Positions 9,177-19,383 of a stretch of 20,552 nucleotides of DNA are shown here, one piece after another. The notes below the pieces were generated by a model. The model was not told the DNA's origin. It ran no database searches and saw only the letters and a program-made list of their open reading frames with translations. The position numbers were made by a program, and so were the translations under genes. Position 1 is the stretch's first letter. Every line of letters begins with the position of its first letter. This stretch comes from Isoetes engelmannii (taxonomy: Eukaryota > Streptophyta > Lycopodiopsida > Isoetales > Isoetaceae), in contig JAANSK020281379.1 in assembly GCA_011763485.2 (NCBI GenBank), forward strand, positions 1 to 20,552. Reading direction: 5' to 3'.

Positions 9177-10229
9177 TTGTTTGAAGTTATTTTGTTGTTT
9201 GCTTCTTCTGTTGCTCTTCTGCTGGATGTACCATTTTTTGGCAGATTTCTACAAAGGGGTCTCTGAGGCATGATTCTGCATAGTTTTGAGCTCACCTGGC
9301 CGTTTCTAACAGATTTAAGGGCAACCCAGAGTGTGCAAGAACATTTTTATTCCACGTGTTCTAATGGGTCTCAATATTTCAAAAAAGACCAGGCCCGAAG
9401 ACTGTAGATTACCACTAACCTTTTAACAAGGTGCCAAGGCATGATATAAGTGACAGCATCTGCTTTTTGTCACATGCCCAAGGGATTTGGAATAAAAGAG
9501 TGGCGATCATGAGACTATTTCCATGAGGATGTTAATAATATAGAAAGTTGTATACTTATCAATGTCTATTGAGGCTGCAACAAATGTGCATAGGATCTCG
9601 TGACAACTTTTGAATAACGCATTTGTCAAGCAATATCGGTGGGTTAACAACATATGCAAGTCTTCCCTTATAGTCAACCATACTCTTTAACTTCATGGCT
9701 TACATTAAAGATACCTTCTTACGGTTAAAATAATGTCTATCTATGTTAGGGTTTTCTACTCATGGGGACCACATTTAGCTGTGTTCCTGTATAAGGAAAG
9801 AGGGATAGTGACTTGCATTCTCTATATACACAATTGTTCAGAGCGTGAGCTGTGCTGCATATAATTCCGGCTTTGAAACTCAATAAAATGACCATATGGC
9901 ATATGATGTTTTCTCATTGTCTTAGAAGCTCCCATGCTGAGAACAATATCTGCATTTTGTCTCCAATGTTTTCCCCCCTTCTTTTTGGATGATTTTGGAC
10001 CTTTGTTACTCAAAAGAACAAAAAGAGAACATGGTGGACACAAAACCTAGTGGAGAAGATGTCCATTGGAGCAAAACCACCCACCACATACATAACACAA
10101 AAAGGCCAAGGATAAATAGTAACAAGCGCACAACTGACTATGAATAAGCATGAATCTGAAGATAGTGATCCCATGATACTCTTGATGTCGTCTTTTAAGG
10201 AAGAATACTTATTAGCTTTAACAATACGA
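9177..10229. other. Non-coding interval
   Basis: No recognised gene, RNA or repeat family was seen. It probably includes the 3' untranslated end of the minus-strand LINE (its right-hand part). No clear poly(A) tail, which would be poly(T) on this strand, or target-site duplication was found to mark the LINE end. Confidence 0.4.
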
Positions 10230-12428
10230 TTAAAGCATCAATGAGCACTTGAGCATCTGTAAAGACCTATCCCTTAAAGATGAAGAGGTTTTGTCTCTTC
10301 CAGATTGATTCAATGATCCAAGCATATGCGAAATCGAAAGCCCTCTTTGCCAGCTTGTTCCAAGAGCTGGGATAGACTGAAAAAGTAAGACGTACATGGA
10401 AAAGATCCAAAAATCACTGTAAAGTATAGGCTGAACGTGCCGACACAAAAAGAAGCAATGCTCAATTGTCTCATCCCTCTGCATGCAGAGAGGGCAGATC
10501 AAAGAGAAATTTGGACAGAATCTATGAATGGAATTATTATCCGCACGCATCTATGAATGGTCTGCCATCATAAGGTAGATAGTAGGATCACTAAACTGCA
10601 TTTTGATGAGGCTCATGGATAACTAAAGACCATTTTTGGCGATGGAGGAAACACTCTAGGATGAAGCAGGACAACATACATTGCTCCTCCTTGACACTGC
10701 GAGGACCATCCAAAGTTGGAGAGCCATGTCTTGTGGGCCTAGAGGAAGTATAGCAGCAGTTGCTTTTTGCCAAATGACACAATCTCATTATACCATGCTG
10801 ATACTATCAGTGCACGACTGCTCGCCATCGGCCCTGCATCAATGGATGAACATAAGGGACCAAAGGACGATCTGCCTGACTGCCACTCAAAGGGATCCAA
10901 CAACATTTAGCTATAGGATTGGTGCGGGCTATTGTATATAAATGAAATAAAGTGCGCACAGTCTCTCAAACAAGTAGCAATCTTCTAAAGAAAATGACGC
11001 ATTAGGATATGCATAAAGAGGATAGAATAACGCCTATGAAAGGAATGGCTTAATGGATGGAGCGCCACAGAAAATGCACATCAAAAACTGGTAAACAAGA
11101 TGTAAACCTGGTGAATCGTCATCATTATTAAAATTCTGTCATATGAACTTAGAGATCAGCACCTTGCTTTGGAAAATAAAATGAATCATTTCCAGCCCCC
11201 CACAAAATTTATGCAAAATGCACTCCGCCCAAATAATTTTGACATTAGTTCCCTCTTCAATGCCACCTCAAACAAAGTTCTTAATAGTTCGAATAATGAG
11301 CTGCATCTTTGCCTGTGGTGCTAGCAAAATGGATGCCATATAGATATGTGTGCTTTTGAGAACAAACTTACCTACAGTCACATGGCCAACCATGGATAAC
11401 TTAGCCCTAGACCACCAAAAAAATGATTTCCCCATCCCCTTTATAATAGCATGACATACATCTTCAAAGGAAATGTGTATAGTGACTGGAATGCCCATAA
11501 CCCTAGTTGCCTTTCCATATAGAAGAACCTTACTATAGGAAACACAACCACAAAAGATGATACTGGAGAGTCCAATGCCCACAGAACAGAACACTTTTGC
11601 CATCCCATAAAGATAGCGAAAGCCAAGAGAAAGTATCCAATAAGGAATTGGCAATCTGCAGATCCTGCTCATCAGTTAGGAACAAGAAAGTGTTGTCGGC
11701 ATACTGATGACAAATGCCTTATGAACCAATTCATGGGGAGGCCATACAGATGCCTTCCTGCGCTGCAAGAAAGAATCTGAAAGCCAATCTTTACCACAAT
11801 GGTAAAAAGCAATGGTACCAAGGGATAGCCTTGGCGAATGCATGTCCCATCCAAAAAGTTGAAGATGGTTCCCCTCAAAAAAGACCTTTAAAATTAGCAG
11901 AATAATGAAGTTTTATGACAGCTGCTACAAACTGGGCATCAAAACCAAGATGTAGAAGGCACTCTTCCAGAAAAATCCAATCAACATTGTCATATGCTTT
12001 CACTTTTGCAGAATTTAGCTTCAAATATACAATGGGATGACCATGCATTCTAGCCTAATAAAGACCATCATATGTTGCTGCCACATTATTCAAGATACAC
12101 CGGTGAGGGAAAAACTAGATTGTGCAGGAGATGAAATCAGCAAGCACGCCACAAAGCTTCTGAGTAAAAACTTTAGCAAAGATCTTGTACGTAGAGGACA
12201 ACAAAGTAATAGGACGCCAATCTGAAATAGAGGAGGAATCCTTGCATTCTGAAATAAGGGAAATACAGACAGAGTTGCAGATTGTGTCCAGATACCTTTG
12301 CCTTTAAAAATCAGGGTAAGCATCATACACATCTACACCAAGCCAGTCCCAATAGTCCTGGAAAAGTCTCACCGGGATACTATGAAGGCCCGGGTGCTTT
12401 CCCCTTGTTAACATTGACCCCCAGTCAA
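10230..12428 (-). mobile_element. Decayed LINE (L1-like non-LTR retrotransposon), ORF2 reverse transcriptase part
   Basis: In minus-strand order the usual plant LINE ORF2 landmarks appear, spread over frames by indels and stops. They are KGKAPGP then IPVRLFQDYWD (about 12,400-12,330), SDWRPITLLSSTYKIFAKVF (about 12,220-12,160), IRQGYPLVPLLF (about 11,840-11,800), QYADNTFLF (about 11,710), an IKGMGKSFFWWSRAKLSMVG segment (about 11,440-11,380), WGGIEEGTNVKIIWAE, and the terminal zf-RVT-like CPLCMQRDETIEHCFFLC (about 10,490-10,440). The catalytic YADD box reads YADN (11,703-11,692). No endonuclease domain is present; the 5' part is cut off exactly where an LTR begins. Frameshifts and stops show it is dead. 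Confidence 0.85.
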
Positions 12429-13174
12429 TGTTATACAAAGGCAACACCAAGACATCCACCCGGCGGGCATAGACACGATCTGGGGCACGGGAAGCAGCAT
12501 GCCACGAACTCTAAAGTTGCCCCCGATTTTGAGCACGGGCCCGATTTTGCACCCGACCAGTAGCACGGGCAGGTCATCAATTCTGGACACGATCTTGGCC
12601 ACGACCACCGGCAATTAGAGGTCACTATCACTGCAACTGTTTTATGTTATCTACCGATAAGTGACCTCTATCAGTTACAACAACTTTGCCTAGTGGGCAT
12701 CAAGTCACAATCATCAGGCCACGACCCCGCTGCCTATAAAGGACCCATATTCAGATCAAAGAGGGGTACGAGAATGGAGCACCCTTAGTTGCCGCCGCCT
12801 TGGTCCACATTTTTTTTGCCTTCTGATTATTTGTTGTTCTTCATTTCTGTGATGAGTTTATGAGTTTATTACCTTATGTATTTTCTCCACGCGGAGTTGA
12901 ATGTAATTTTATTACCTTCCAAAGATTTGCTAAAGTGTTGTATGATTTATTGAATGTGCAAACTTCTTGAGTCCCAAATTTTACTTAGTGTGCAAACTTT
13001 TTTCATAAGTGTTTTAAAAATTGTTTGATTCATGTGCCTTAGCTGCAATATTTCCTTCAGTTGTTCTAAATTTCCGCGTGACATAATTAGAAGGCAGATC
13101 CTTTGAGCATCAAAGATCACTGAAACTAGTGAATCTGCTCCAGGCCCATCTGCCCAAACCCTGGCCACTTAACA
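12429..13174 (+). mobile_element. Probable 5' LTR of a Ty3/gypsy-like element
   Basis: The 746-bp interval starts TGTTA and ends TAACA, a perfect 5-bp terminal inverted repeat of the TG...CA type. It is followed one base later by TGGCGCC, as in plant gypsy elements. A TATA box (CCTATAAAGG, 12,734-12,743) lies where a U3 promoter would be. The left end coincides with the point where the LINE reading is lost, and the preceding GTCAA could be a 5-bp target duplication. No second LTR copy was recognised in the window, so the boundaries rest on these signals only. Confidence 0.55.
12616..12670. repeat. Perfect 11-bp inverted repeat inside the LTR
   Basis: TAGAGGTCACT at 12,616-12,626 and its exact reverse complement AGTGACCTCTA at 12,660-12,670, with a 33-nt spacer, upstream of the LTR TATA box. 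This is a possible regulatory palindrome of the U3 region; its function is unknown. Confidence 0.6.
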
Positions 13175-13318
13175 CTGGCGCCATATGTTGAATCTCATTT
13201 CTTTTCTCTTCAAAGATCTCCTGCTTTTGATTGTTTCAGCGCCACTTAATACTGGTGTCGTTAGCTGGGCTAATTTCTTTTTCTTCCACAGATTTACTTC
13301 AGTCTTCGTGATTCTACA
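13165..13318 (+). repeat. Diverged 77-bp tandem duplication across the LTR/PBS junction
   Basis: CCACTTAACACTGGCGCC at 13,165 is echoed by CCACTTAATACTGGTGTC at 13,242, and both are followed by similar T/C-rich sequence. The second copy continues TGGTGTCGTTAGCTGGG, close to the plant gypsy primer-binding consensus TGGCGCCGTTGCCGGG, whereas the first keeps only TGGCGCC. Most differences in the first 18 bases are C to T. Confidence 0.5.
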
Positions 13319-13389
13319 TTCTTTCTTGCCAAAGGTTATCACTGCCCCCTTTCAAAACAAAACTCAGTGTCTTCGAACGTCGAGAGCTG

Positions 13390-15063
13390 TTGTCGGTTCA
13401 TCAGTATTCTTACTCTTGCATGAGTTATCAGAAATTCACAACAAATCAAATTCTTCAACAAGCATCAGTTCAGATAGAATGCTATTTATGTCACTGGGAA
13501 GAGCAGAATGTGGCTGCAGAGTCTATCAAATCTCACACTATGCCCTCTTCCCCACTCAATCACCCTGATCCTACCCCTGTGCATGCCTTCATGACCCCAG
13601 CACGTACCCCTAGGAAATCTCCACCTGGATCTCCTGATTGGTTTTCCTTTTGTCATGCTCCAGAGCAACCATCTTTATTTGATCCTTTCTCTCTACCACC
13701 TCCAGCTCTCTCTCCACAAGAAGCCTCTGCTCCCGTCCAACAACCTTTTCAAGCTCCTCAGCCGGTTCACTACACACAGGCTTCAGTTCCCATCTCTGCT
13801 GCACCAACACCTGCACATTTTATTCCAGTTCACAATTATGTCCCAATCCCTTCTTATCCACAACATTCACCTCCACAAACCCATCCTAGCAACCCTTTTT
13901 CTCAGGCACAGATCCCTTCCGTAATACGTCCCTTCTATTATGCCGCACCTGCAGTTCCACCAGCACCTTTGATCTCTGCTTTTGCCTCATTTCCACCACC
14001 CACTGCCACACCTCAGGTTGCTGTCACTGCATCCGTTGCCAATGTCAAAATTAACTACCCTCTTTTCGGTACTTTGCACGGCAAGCCCTCTACTAAGCAA
14101 AGTGCAGCCGCACATTTGGGGGAGTTTGACTCCTTGGCAGTACTAAAGAGCCATCAAGATCCTCTTCTCAAGTTTCATTTCTTCAGTACTACACTGCAAG
14201 GACAATCTAAAGAATGGCGTCTAGCAAATAAGAAATCTTGGAATGAATACTGGACACTCATGCGTCAGCCCTTTCTCACGCACTATAGCTGCATTGAAGA
14301 CAATTCTCAATTACTCACTCAGTTAACACACCAACAATAAAAGTCCGCTAAATCGCCAAGGGAATTCGCAGATCGTATCCAGTTACTGGTCATTAAACTG
14401 GTTGAGATGCCATCAAACAACCAGCTCTTAGCTTGGTTCTTGCCGGGGCTCAATCAACAAATTCGTGTCTATACTAAGCTTCAAGGACCAAAGACTCTTG
14501 AAGAAGCTATCAAAGGTGCTAATCGATCAGTCAATGTTGCATCCTGAACACCTGTTGCTGAGGAGACTTCAATCCCGCTGCCTACTCACGTTGTGCCTTC
14601 CCAGCCAGTCCGATCTGCACTTCTCGCAGTCATATTTGGTATAGCCATTGTCCTATGGCAGGCCATCTTGTTAACAAATGTAATGCTTTGATGGGCACCC
14701 GCCACTGCAAGAAGTGCAACATACCAATCATTCCACTAAAGAATGCACCACACCTCAGCCTCTTTCTTTTGGATCCAGATTCCCGATTCAAAACGCTAAC
14801 TGCTACACAGGCTTCTACTTCTCGAGACCCAAGGGGTGTCACTTGCTTTCATTGTGATCAGAAAGGACATGTTCTGCAAGATTGCCCGCAGCTGCCCATG
14901 GTGCAAGTACAAATTCCTGGCCGACTCAAGTTGCATATGTCTGCATTTCTCCGGATCAACTGTGGAAGGCAAAAGGCAACCCGGGCATGCCCCCAGGCAC
15001 CCTGCTCTCCTTTAATCGGGGACCCTTTCAGCCCCACCAGCCACAATAGCAAGCAACTCCGGT
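13390..15063 (+). pseudogene. Broken gag polyprotein of the Ty3/gypsy-like element
   Basis: An N-terminal part rich in Pro, Gln and Ser (about 13,540-14,040) leads into a retrotransposon gag domain (about 14,090-14,540). This domain has a helical HLGEFDSLAVL, an FFSTTLQGQSKEW segment, and after an in-frame TAA at 14,338-14,340 a continuation SPREFADRIQLL ... LAWFLPGLNQQIR that is typical of these proteins. A nucleocapsid part follows in another frame. One CCHC knuckle is intact, CFHCDQKGHVLQDC (about 14,841-14,882). A second has Tyr in place of its first Cys, YSHCPMAGHLVNKC (about 14,639-14,680). A third, CKKC plus HSTKEC (about 14,705-14,751), is split by a frameshift. No protease, RT, RNase H or integrase follows before a copia fragment begins near 15.35 kb. 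It packaged the element's RNA when alive and is now a pseudogene. The start codon is uncertain. Confidence 0.75.
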
Positions 15064-15348
15064 AGAACAGCAAGTCGTCCAACTCTTGGATCAAGTCACT
15101 CCCAATAAACCTGCTAGACGATCTTCCAATTGGGTTTCAGAAGTACCAATCAGAGACATTCACCCAGTAAACATAGTCCTGACAACCACGTCTCTGCCTA
15201 AATTTGAAATTATGAGTTAAGAAACTCAGCAGAGGCTACGACAATTGAAGCAGCGGCTCACCAACAGTAAAATGGCTCCCGAAGCTGTATTTGCAACAAG
15301 AAGGTCACGTAAGGGCAAAGAATCGATTGATCTACTCGCTGTAGCTCA
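15064..15348. other. Transition between gypsy gag and copia fragment
   Basis: A plus-strand frame continues with polar sequence (for example PIRDIHPVNIVLTTTSLPKF, interrupted by a stop) that could be the gag-pol linker of the gypsy element. It also runs on past 15,240 towards the copia fragment. No motif allows the junction between the two elements to be placed. Confidence 0.3.
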
Positions 15349-15757
15349 TACATTTCAGGGACTAATGGTAATCTTGCGGGAGTCAATATTAAAGCGTTAT
15401 GCTTTGGCATTAAAAGCATATCCAAGGAAAATATCAACATCATCAATCCTTTTTTTTTTTTCCAGTAGGAATATGGACATAAGCAATACAACCAGATACA
15501 CACAAATTAGCAACGTTTTGTTTAATACCAGACCAGGTTCCTAATGCAGTTTTGCCTTTCAGAGAAGAAGTGATCAAGCGATTCTGCACATACACAGCAA
15601 TGGCAACAACTTCTACTCTAAAGCGCTTATCCAAACCAGAACGGATAAGCATGCAATGCACATCGTTCATGATGGTGTGAATCTTCCTCTTGGCAACACC
15701 ATTTTGTTGAGGAGAATGAGGCACAATTGATATGGTGGTGCTTGGGGGAGCAGCCAT
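15349..15757 (-). mobile_element. Ty1/copia integrase fragment
   Basis: The minus strand reads PHSPQQNGVAKRKIHTIMND, then AIAVYVQNR, the KTALGTWSG box and CVSGCIAYVHIP, and after a frameshift in the A-tract VDIFLGYAFNAKA and RKITIS. These are the C-terminal half of the integrase core and the GKGY-type region of copia polyproteins, in order. E to K in the usual GVAERK box (here GVAKRK) removes the catalytic glutamate position. Upstream of PHSPQQNG the reading is not integrase but enters the 206-bp repeated sequence through MAAPPSTTISI. It is a dead internal scrap in opposite orientation to the gypsy gag. Confidence 0.85.
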
Positions 15758-15930
15758 GGGAATAAGAGAAAGAGAAAGAAAGTTAAACTAGCCATATTGC
15801 AGAACCAAATTATTTAGCAAGAATATCCAAATGGTTATTGTTACAACTTAATATGAGCTTGAGACCTTCGAGAAGAGGTAACGTTGAAATATCAAGGCCT
15901 CTAATCTAAGTAATAGGTAACATATATGAA
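15725..15930 (+). repeat. 206-bp direct repeat, copy 1
   Basis: It begins AATTGATATGGTGGTGCTTG and ends near TAACATATATGAA. It matches the copy 2,190 bp downstream at roughly 85% by eye, with a few small indels. Its minus strand contains a start codon followed by AAPPSTTISI, which could be the leader and gag start of a copia element, directly fused to integrase. Confidence 0.85.
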
Positions 15931-17713
15931 AAGGCATCGTTCCCTTTTTAAAAAGGCAACAACTGCTATATTAGGCTGCGAACATCTGGAGGCAGAAATC
16001 AGCTTTCGAGATTAAAGGCGGACCGCCTGCGGACATTCCCACCAAGACCAGCGGCTCACATCTTCCCCGATCCTGTTCTAGCTGTAGCACATGCCATGCA
16101 GCCACCTTCGGCGGATTTCAAATAGCTCCAAAAATCCATCTTCATCTTCAACAATTTGAGCTGCTCATCAAACTCATATAATTCCTTATCCTCTATCCTG
16201 TGTTAAGATTATGTAATAATCTTTTGTTGAAACCTCTTGCATATTCTATTCTATCCTATTCTTGTATAGAACTGATTGATTAGTTTTTGGTGAATCCCCA
16301 AAATCATATCCTAGCCTAGCCTATCCTAATTCCTATGTTATCCATGAATATGTGAACTTATTAGATTGAGGATTCTCTAGTGGTTGAGTTGATTTCCCTT
16401 AGTCCTTTACTATTCTTAAATTCAGTCTTTCCCAGAGATTCTCTTGTTCAGAATAGCCCGGTGTGGTGAGCTTTGCCCTTAAGGGGTGGATTTGTATTTA
16501 GTTGCTTTATTTCCTTTTGAAGGTTTTGCAGACAAAGCTTAGAGTTACTCAATCATATCAATTAGTATTAGGCACGGTTCCGGTTTCACTTGGGAAATGT
16601 GGTAGGTAGATTTATAGATCTAGAATTTAGAATTTAAGAAGATAAATTCTAGACTTAAGTAGACTAGTTTAGAAGTTTCTGAAGAATAGGTGCATCCAGC
16701 TTTTAAAGAACAGATGTAACTATTCAGTCAATCTAGAATTATGAGAAGAATTAATCCTTGTTTTAGGTTAAGTAGAATTTAGAATTGAGGTGTTGAGTTT
16801 TAAATGAAGAGTTGAGTTTCTTTTAGAAGCTTGCAGCATAAACCTGATGCATCCAAATAACTTTTTTTGTATATATCCGCTACTGTGATAACTTTTTTGT
16901 TAGTGTGTTAAACTACTGCAAAATGCAGGAGCTAAGTAGAATCAAGGCCATCCTTCATAATCCAGGATGAGTTTGATGAGCGAGAGTGATCTGCTTTTAG
17001 TGAAGAGTTTTTATTGCAGGTTTTTCTTTTGAAGAGTTTACAGACGAAACTACTGACAAATACAGCAACAAGAATTAGAGATTGCGTAGTTAATTATACA
17101 TGAAAGGTAGAATAGCACAAGGAAGATATATAGAAGACACAGAGACGCAACACATGGCTTCTATAAGTGCATGCAGAGACAAAGCATCAAAGAATTATAT
17201 TGTCGCAACTTCAACCTCGTTTCCTGCTTCAACAATAATAAAATCTACCAGACTTCTACAGTACAAGACTTCCATATATTATTTACATACTACTACCTTA
17301 TAAGTCGTATACCTTGTCTGCAGGTTTTCATAATTCTAACAATTTCTTAAAGCCAATTCATGAATCCTAAATCTTAAATTTGGATGGTTGTTATATTAAA
17401 TATGTAATGGTTTTATAATTCTCTTTTTTCTAAACCTTTCACAAATTTGGTTGTTGGTGGAGAGTGTTCTCTGGTGGTTGCATTGAATTATCCTTAAATT
17501 GACACGTTCCTTCCAAGCCAAAGCCCAATTTTTTAAATTCTGTGTTAAAACTGTCTTAAAGGATTCTAAGATGTTTTTTTTTTCTCTAATTATTCTTTGA
17601 AGCCAAAAACCTTGTTATTAAGAATTGCCTTGAGTTTTTGTTTATTTAGATCTTTAGTTAATACATCTTGAGACGGCTATTACGACTGCAGCAAAATAGT
17701 TGTTCTTGGTAGA
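15931..17713. other. AT-rich interval without genes
   Basis: No gene is recognised on either strand. Local features are CTATC/CTAGC-type short repeats around 16,240-16,340, a perfect 11-bp inverted repeat (16,619-16,629 / 16,643-16,653, TCTAGAATTTA with a 13-nt spacer), and a stretch rich in TAGAATTTAGAATT near 16,600-16,800. Two passages share TTTTGAAG...TTT.CAGAC.AA (about 16,515 and 17,027). This is probably old transposon or spacer DNA. Confidence 0.4.
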
Positions 17714-17863
17714 TTTTAGTCTTTAAGGGCTGGACTTGAACATTTCTAGTTGTGGACTCAACTAGGGTAGTAACCATGGATTTGGTTATTTTAGCCTTTA
17801 ATGGCTGGACTCTATTGTTTCTGATTGTGGACTCAATCAGGGTTGCAACCATGGACTTGGTTG
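17714..17863 (+). repeat. 75-bp tandem duplication
   Basis: Two head-to-tail copies, 17,714-17,788 and 17,789-17,863, agree at 60 of 75 positions with no indels. Shared blocks include TGTGGACTCAA and AACCATGGA.TTGGTT. The even spread of substitutions suggests an old duplication. Both strands are partly open, but no coding function is seen. Confidence 0.85.
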
Positions 17864-17914
17864 TGTTTATTTGCCAATTCCTCGATCGAGTTCAATCAAT
17901 CTTGGGAAAGGGGG

Positions 17915-18120
17915 AATTGATATGGTGGTGCTTGGGGGAGTGGCTATGGGAGCAAGAGAAAGAAAAGAAAGTTAAACTACCTATGCCATATTGCAGAACC
18001 AAATTATTTAGTAAGAATATCCAATGGTTTGTCACGACTTAATATGAGCTTGACACCTTCGAGAAGAGGTAACGTTAAAACATCAAGGCCGCTAATCTAA
18101 GTACTATGTAACATATATAA
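17915..18120 (+). repeat. 206-bp direct repeat, copy 2
   Basis: This is the counterpart of the 15,725 copy. The minus-strand start codon of copy 1 is ATA here, so the possible leader peptide is lost. The following plus-strand sequence contains CTATATAAAAG (18,215-18,225) in a context that could be LTR-like, but its orientation would be opposite to a minus-strand element. Confidence 0.85.
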
Positions 18121-19303
18121 CAAGATGGTGAAGCATCAAAGGGTTGCCCGTACAAAGGAAGAAGAAGAGGAAATAAAAAAAATTGCTCCGCCAAAAAAAG
18201 ATAAGATAGAAGACCTATATAAAAGACAACACGCCCTTCATGCAATATCTCAATACACAATGAATGAATGTTTGTATAAAAACTTCGAGAGTTGAAACAC
18301 AATGGCATCCAAAGCCTCTGAGTTGTAAGCATAAGGACTGTATGGTAGTAGTATTGAGACTCATTTTAAGCCACTCTGTCATTTAGCTCGATGCATTGTT
18401 GTAATATATTATGAAGAGACGTTGCAGGAAGGCATGGATATTAATTACAGAGGCATGCTCAATCCTTTGAGGTGGTCTCCACCCTTCGAGGTGGTATTGT
18501 TCATATTGTATTTGTTGTTTTATACTTATGTTTTACGCTTCTGCATTGATAGGTGGATCCCGAGGGCGACGAGATCAATGACACGTCCAGTTATATATGC
18601 ATGATTCTCTTGAGCTAATCGCACCATACACCTGGAATTAATAAATGTGTGATTATCTTGAGCTAATATTGGCTCCCTTGTTCTAACCATGGCACGTCGT
18701 GATTAGCAAAACTATCGATCCACAATGGAATGTCAACTGCGGAGTTAGCCTTGATTTGCCCGATATTTCTTTCTATCAATTCTAGAAACAAACGTGTTAG
18801 TGGTAAGGTTCCCTAGATGCTTTTCATCCGGTTTTCGAAGGTTGGGAGGGTTTTTAATTTTAAGAAGGAATTTTAGGGTGCAATGGTATGTTTATGGCAA
18901 GGCACATGTATTTCTAATTTGGGACTTCAAAGAGCCCATATTTTTTTTCTGTTCGTACACATATACTTAGCCATCCCGTTCGTAGCCATAAACTCAGCCA
19001 ACACAAGAGCTGCCGTTGTGGCAGGGCATGATGCAATCATGGCTTGCAGATGAATCAGAGCTAGAAGGATAGATGATATGAGATTTTCTGCTTCCTCGAA
19101 ACTTTTCTTTGCGTTTTGGAAGAACAGAATGACATTTTGGGTTTCTATATTCTGAATCTGGATCTTTGTGTTTTGCATAAGGCTTATGAAGATGCATGTC
19201 AAGGCTTTGTATGGGGTCTCCTATGTGCTTGGCATTTTTGCATCAGAGGTTTAGCTCTCTGACCACTGCATGTGCTTTAGCTGCAACAGGTTTCAGGTGC
19301 ACC
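18121..19303. other. Interval without recognised genes
   Basis: Only short open frames without recognisable similarity occur. An 18-bp direct repeat, TGATT(C/A)TCTTGAGCTAAT, occurs at 18,602-18,619 and 18,650-18,667. GAGGTGGTCTCCACC at about 18,470 can form a short hairpin. Confidence 0.4.
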
Positions 19304-19383
19304 TTGAATGGAGTTATCTTGTGTCGGTGTTGTGTGGTTGTTGTTGAATGGAGCAGGCTTGTGTCACTGTTGTGCCGTTGTTG
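19304..19383 (+). repeat. 40-bp tandem duplication
   Basis: Copies 19,304-19,343 and 19,344-19,383 agree at 32 of 40 positions. The shared core is TTGAATGGAG....CTTGTGTC..TGTTGTG..GTTGTTG. This G/T-rich sequence probably arose by slippage. Confidence 0.8.

Noticed and set aside
12282-12563. Plus-strand open frame over the LINE/LTR junction
   Set aside because: It crosses two different elements, and its left part is antisense to LINE reverse transcriptase motifs.
13185-13568. 127-codon plus-strand frame at the LTR-gag boundary
   Set aside because: It covers the PBS duplication and leader; gag homology is in the other frame starting around 13,390.
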